A stretch of DNA of 64,000 nucleotides, taken from JAAYUJ01 sp963698165. Lineage in GTDB: Bacteria > Desulfobacterota > Syntrophobacteria > Syntrophobacterales > Syntrophobacteraceae. Both the position numbers and the translations under genes were made by a program. Position 1 is the stretch's first letter; every line of letters begins with the position of its first letter. The notes beneath the pieces are model-generated. The model was given only the letters and a program-made list of their open reading frames with translations, was not told where the DNA came from and searched no databases. Below, piece by piece: positions 63,024 through 64,000 of this stretch. The stretch covers positions 1,054,001-1,118,000 of the forward strand of contig CAVOPT010000004.1 of the NCBI GenBank assembly GCA_963698165.1. Direction: 5' to 3'.

Positions 63024-63449
63024 ATGTGGTTGAGTCGTTTATTCAGAAGCAATCGCAGTCCGAAGGAGGAAAACTCCGAGGAAGCATCCATAAACCAGGG
63101 AGTATACTATCTCTACCTGATCGTCTTGCTGCAGGTGTTGTTCCTGTTTGGCATCCTGGCCGTCATCGTGGTTTTCGGGCAGGTTCTCGTCACACCTTTG
63201 TGGGCCTTTGTGCTGGCTTTCGGTCTGGCGGCCTGGGGGTGCATTTTCATTTACCGTAAGGCGAAGAAGAAGTTCAACGAGCTGCAAAAGACTTTCAGAG
63301 AGGTCGACTTCTCCGACAAGAACCTCGAGATCAGCATCATGGGCGGGATGCTCACCATGCGCCTCGAACACACTTCGAGGCCCCTGCTGGAAGCCCCGTC
63401 AAATACCGTACTCGATGCCGAGACCGTGGCCCCCCAAACGCCTCAATGA
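63024..63449 (+). CDS. Two-TM membrane protein, unknown
   Basis: 141 residues. Two adjacent helices (~28-55 YLYLIVLLQVLFLFGILAVIVVF, ~60-80 PLWAFVLAFGLAAWGCIFI) with a cytoplasmic C-terminal region (KKFNELQKTFREVDFSDKNLEISIMGG). Probably in one operon with the preceding membrane protein and possibly its partner. Its stop abuts the convergent nadB 3' end. Confidence 0.65.
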   Translation: MWLSRLFRSNRSPKEENSEEASINQGVYYLYLIVLLQVLFLFGILAVIVVFGQVLVTPLWAFVLAFGLAAWGCIFIYRKAKKKFNELQKTFREVDFSDKNLEISIMGGMLTMRLEHTSRPLLEAPSNTVLDAETVAPQTPQ

Positions 63450-64000
63450 TCAACTCTCCCGCTCCCTGCCGGGGATAGCGCAGAGCAAATCCTCCACCTT
63501 CTCGAGGGACACCACCGTGTCCCTTCTCCAACTCACATCGTCTTTCTGCGGATGGTCGAGGTTGTAGTGAAGGCCTCGGCTTTCCTTCCGCTGGATGGCG
63601 CAGCAGATAATGAGCTCCGCGACCAGGGCCAGGTTCTGAAGTTCCACGAGGTCGCTGTTGAGGGGGATGTTTGGGAGGTGCTCCCGGATTTCAAGGCGGA
63701 TCTGGGCCATGTGCATCTGGGCGAGCATGAGCCGCTTGTCCGTCCTGACGATCCCCACGTAGTTCCACATGAGACGCCTGATGATGTCCCAGTTGTGGGA
63801 TATGAGGATCATCTCCGACCACACGATGCCGTCGTTGTTTCCGGGCTTCCCGAAACACATGGGGATCTCGGGAAACTTTCTTTTTCTTCGTGCCTCGAGG
63901 TGCGCGCCGCAGTGCATGACCGCCTGATGGGCAAACACCATGGCTTCGAGGAGGGAATTGCTCGCCAGGCGGTTGGCTCCGTGAAGACCCGTACAGGCGC
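63450..64000 (-). CDS. nadB: L-aspartate oxidase, C-terminal part (cut by window edge)
   Basis: The frame is open to the right edge, so only the last ~183 residues are seen. They include ACTGLHGANRLASNSLLEAM, the FAD-binding signature near the end of the NadB flavoprotein domain, followed by the helical C-terminal domain (MWNYVGIVRTDKRL) and CAIQRKESRGLHYNLDHP, where the conserved Arg-Glu-Ser-Arg-Gly-x-His block is found. The enzyme oxidises aspartate to iminoaspartate for NAD synthesis. The start and N-terminal part lie outside the window. Confidence 0.9.
   Translation of the reverse strand, partial: ACTGLHGANRLASNSLLEAMVFAHQAVMHCGAHLEARRKRKFPEIPMCFGKPGNNDGIVWSEMILISHNWDIIRRLMWNYVGIVRTDKRLMLAQMHMAQIRLEIREHLPNIPLNSDLVELQNLALVAELIICCAIQRKESRGLHYNLDHPQKDDVSWRRDTVVSLEKVEDLLCAIPGRERES

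Noticed and set aside
1..64000. tRNA or rRNA genes
   Set aside because: I saw no cloverleaf-like block with a convincing T-arm and anticodon arm, and no rRNA signature; a covariance search would be needed to exclude one.

Overview
The window looks like a chromosomal segment of a sulfate-reducing or syntrophic deltaproteobacterium (Desulfobacterota), with the Syntrophobacterales as my best guess. The clues are a complete Qrc menaquinone reductase locus (multihaem cytochrome, molybdopterin-family subunit without an obvious Mo role, ferredoxin-like subunit, NrfD-like membrane subunit), a DVU0150-type small protein beside a TauE/SafE permease and a DUF4881-type lipoprotein, a NifX-type protein, a MoeA/periplasmic-binding fusion, and very many two-component and sigma-54 regulators. 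The taxonomy is inferred from gene content only.

Region 1 (1-24.5 kb) is conserved-looking core, almost entirely on the minus strand. After the tail of a PEP-synthase-like protein comes a six-gene minus-strand block: universal stress protein, DVU0150-like protein, TauE/SafE permease, DUF4881-type lipoprotein and two small membrane proteins. It is preceded by a good sigma-54 promoter match and a perfect 20-bp palindrome. Then follow histidine kinases, stand-alone receivers, sigma-54 activators, two large SLC13/ArsB-type permeases, a CBS-domain protein, a degenerate receiver and a NifX-type protein. This is one of the densest signalling clusters one could expect: six histidine kinases, six single-domain receivers and three sigma-54 activators in the whole window.

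Region 2 (24.7-33.3 kb), minus strand, carries a left-handed beta-helix protein, a radical SAM enzyme, a MoeA fusion, a nitrilase-family hydrolase, a hybrid PAS kinase and an endonuclease/exonuclease/phosphatase protein. Three of these reading frames are broken by apparent single-base insertions, which may be real decay or sequence error.

Region 3 (33.4-45.5 kb) is an accessory island. All recognisable genes point the same way and are short, separated by long spacers and mostly equipped with their own ribosome binding site: a MazEF-like toxin-antitoxin pair, a kup gene broken by an internal inversion, a SOUL haem-binding protein, a truncated M28 peptidase, a SpoIIE phosphatase with an in-frame TGA, an alpha/beta hydrolase, a 33-residue lysine-rich protein, a papain-like protease, an IS4 remnant and unknown genes. 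The spacers hold a four-copy dispersed repeat family (two copies differ at only three of 104 positions) and two copies of an element that can fold into hairpins with GNRA loops. I see no integrase.

Region 4 (45.5-64 kb) starts with an alpha-amylase-family gene, then the qrcABCD operon ending at a clear intrinsic terminator, a Ser/Thr kinase fused to beta-propeller repeats, a ZraSR-like kinase/sigma-54 regulator pair, a four-helix membrane protein with paired histidines, two small membrane proteins and, at the right edge, the 3' part of nadB.
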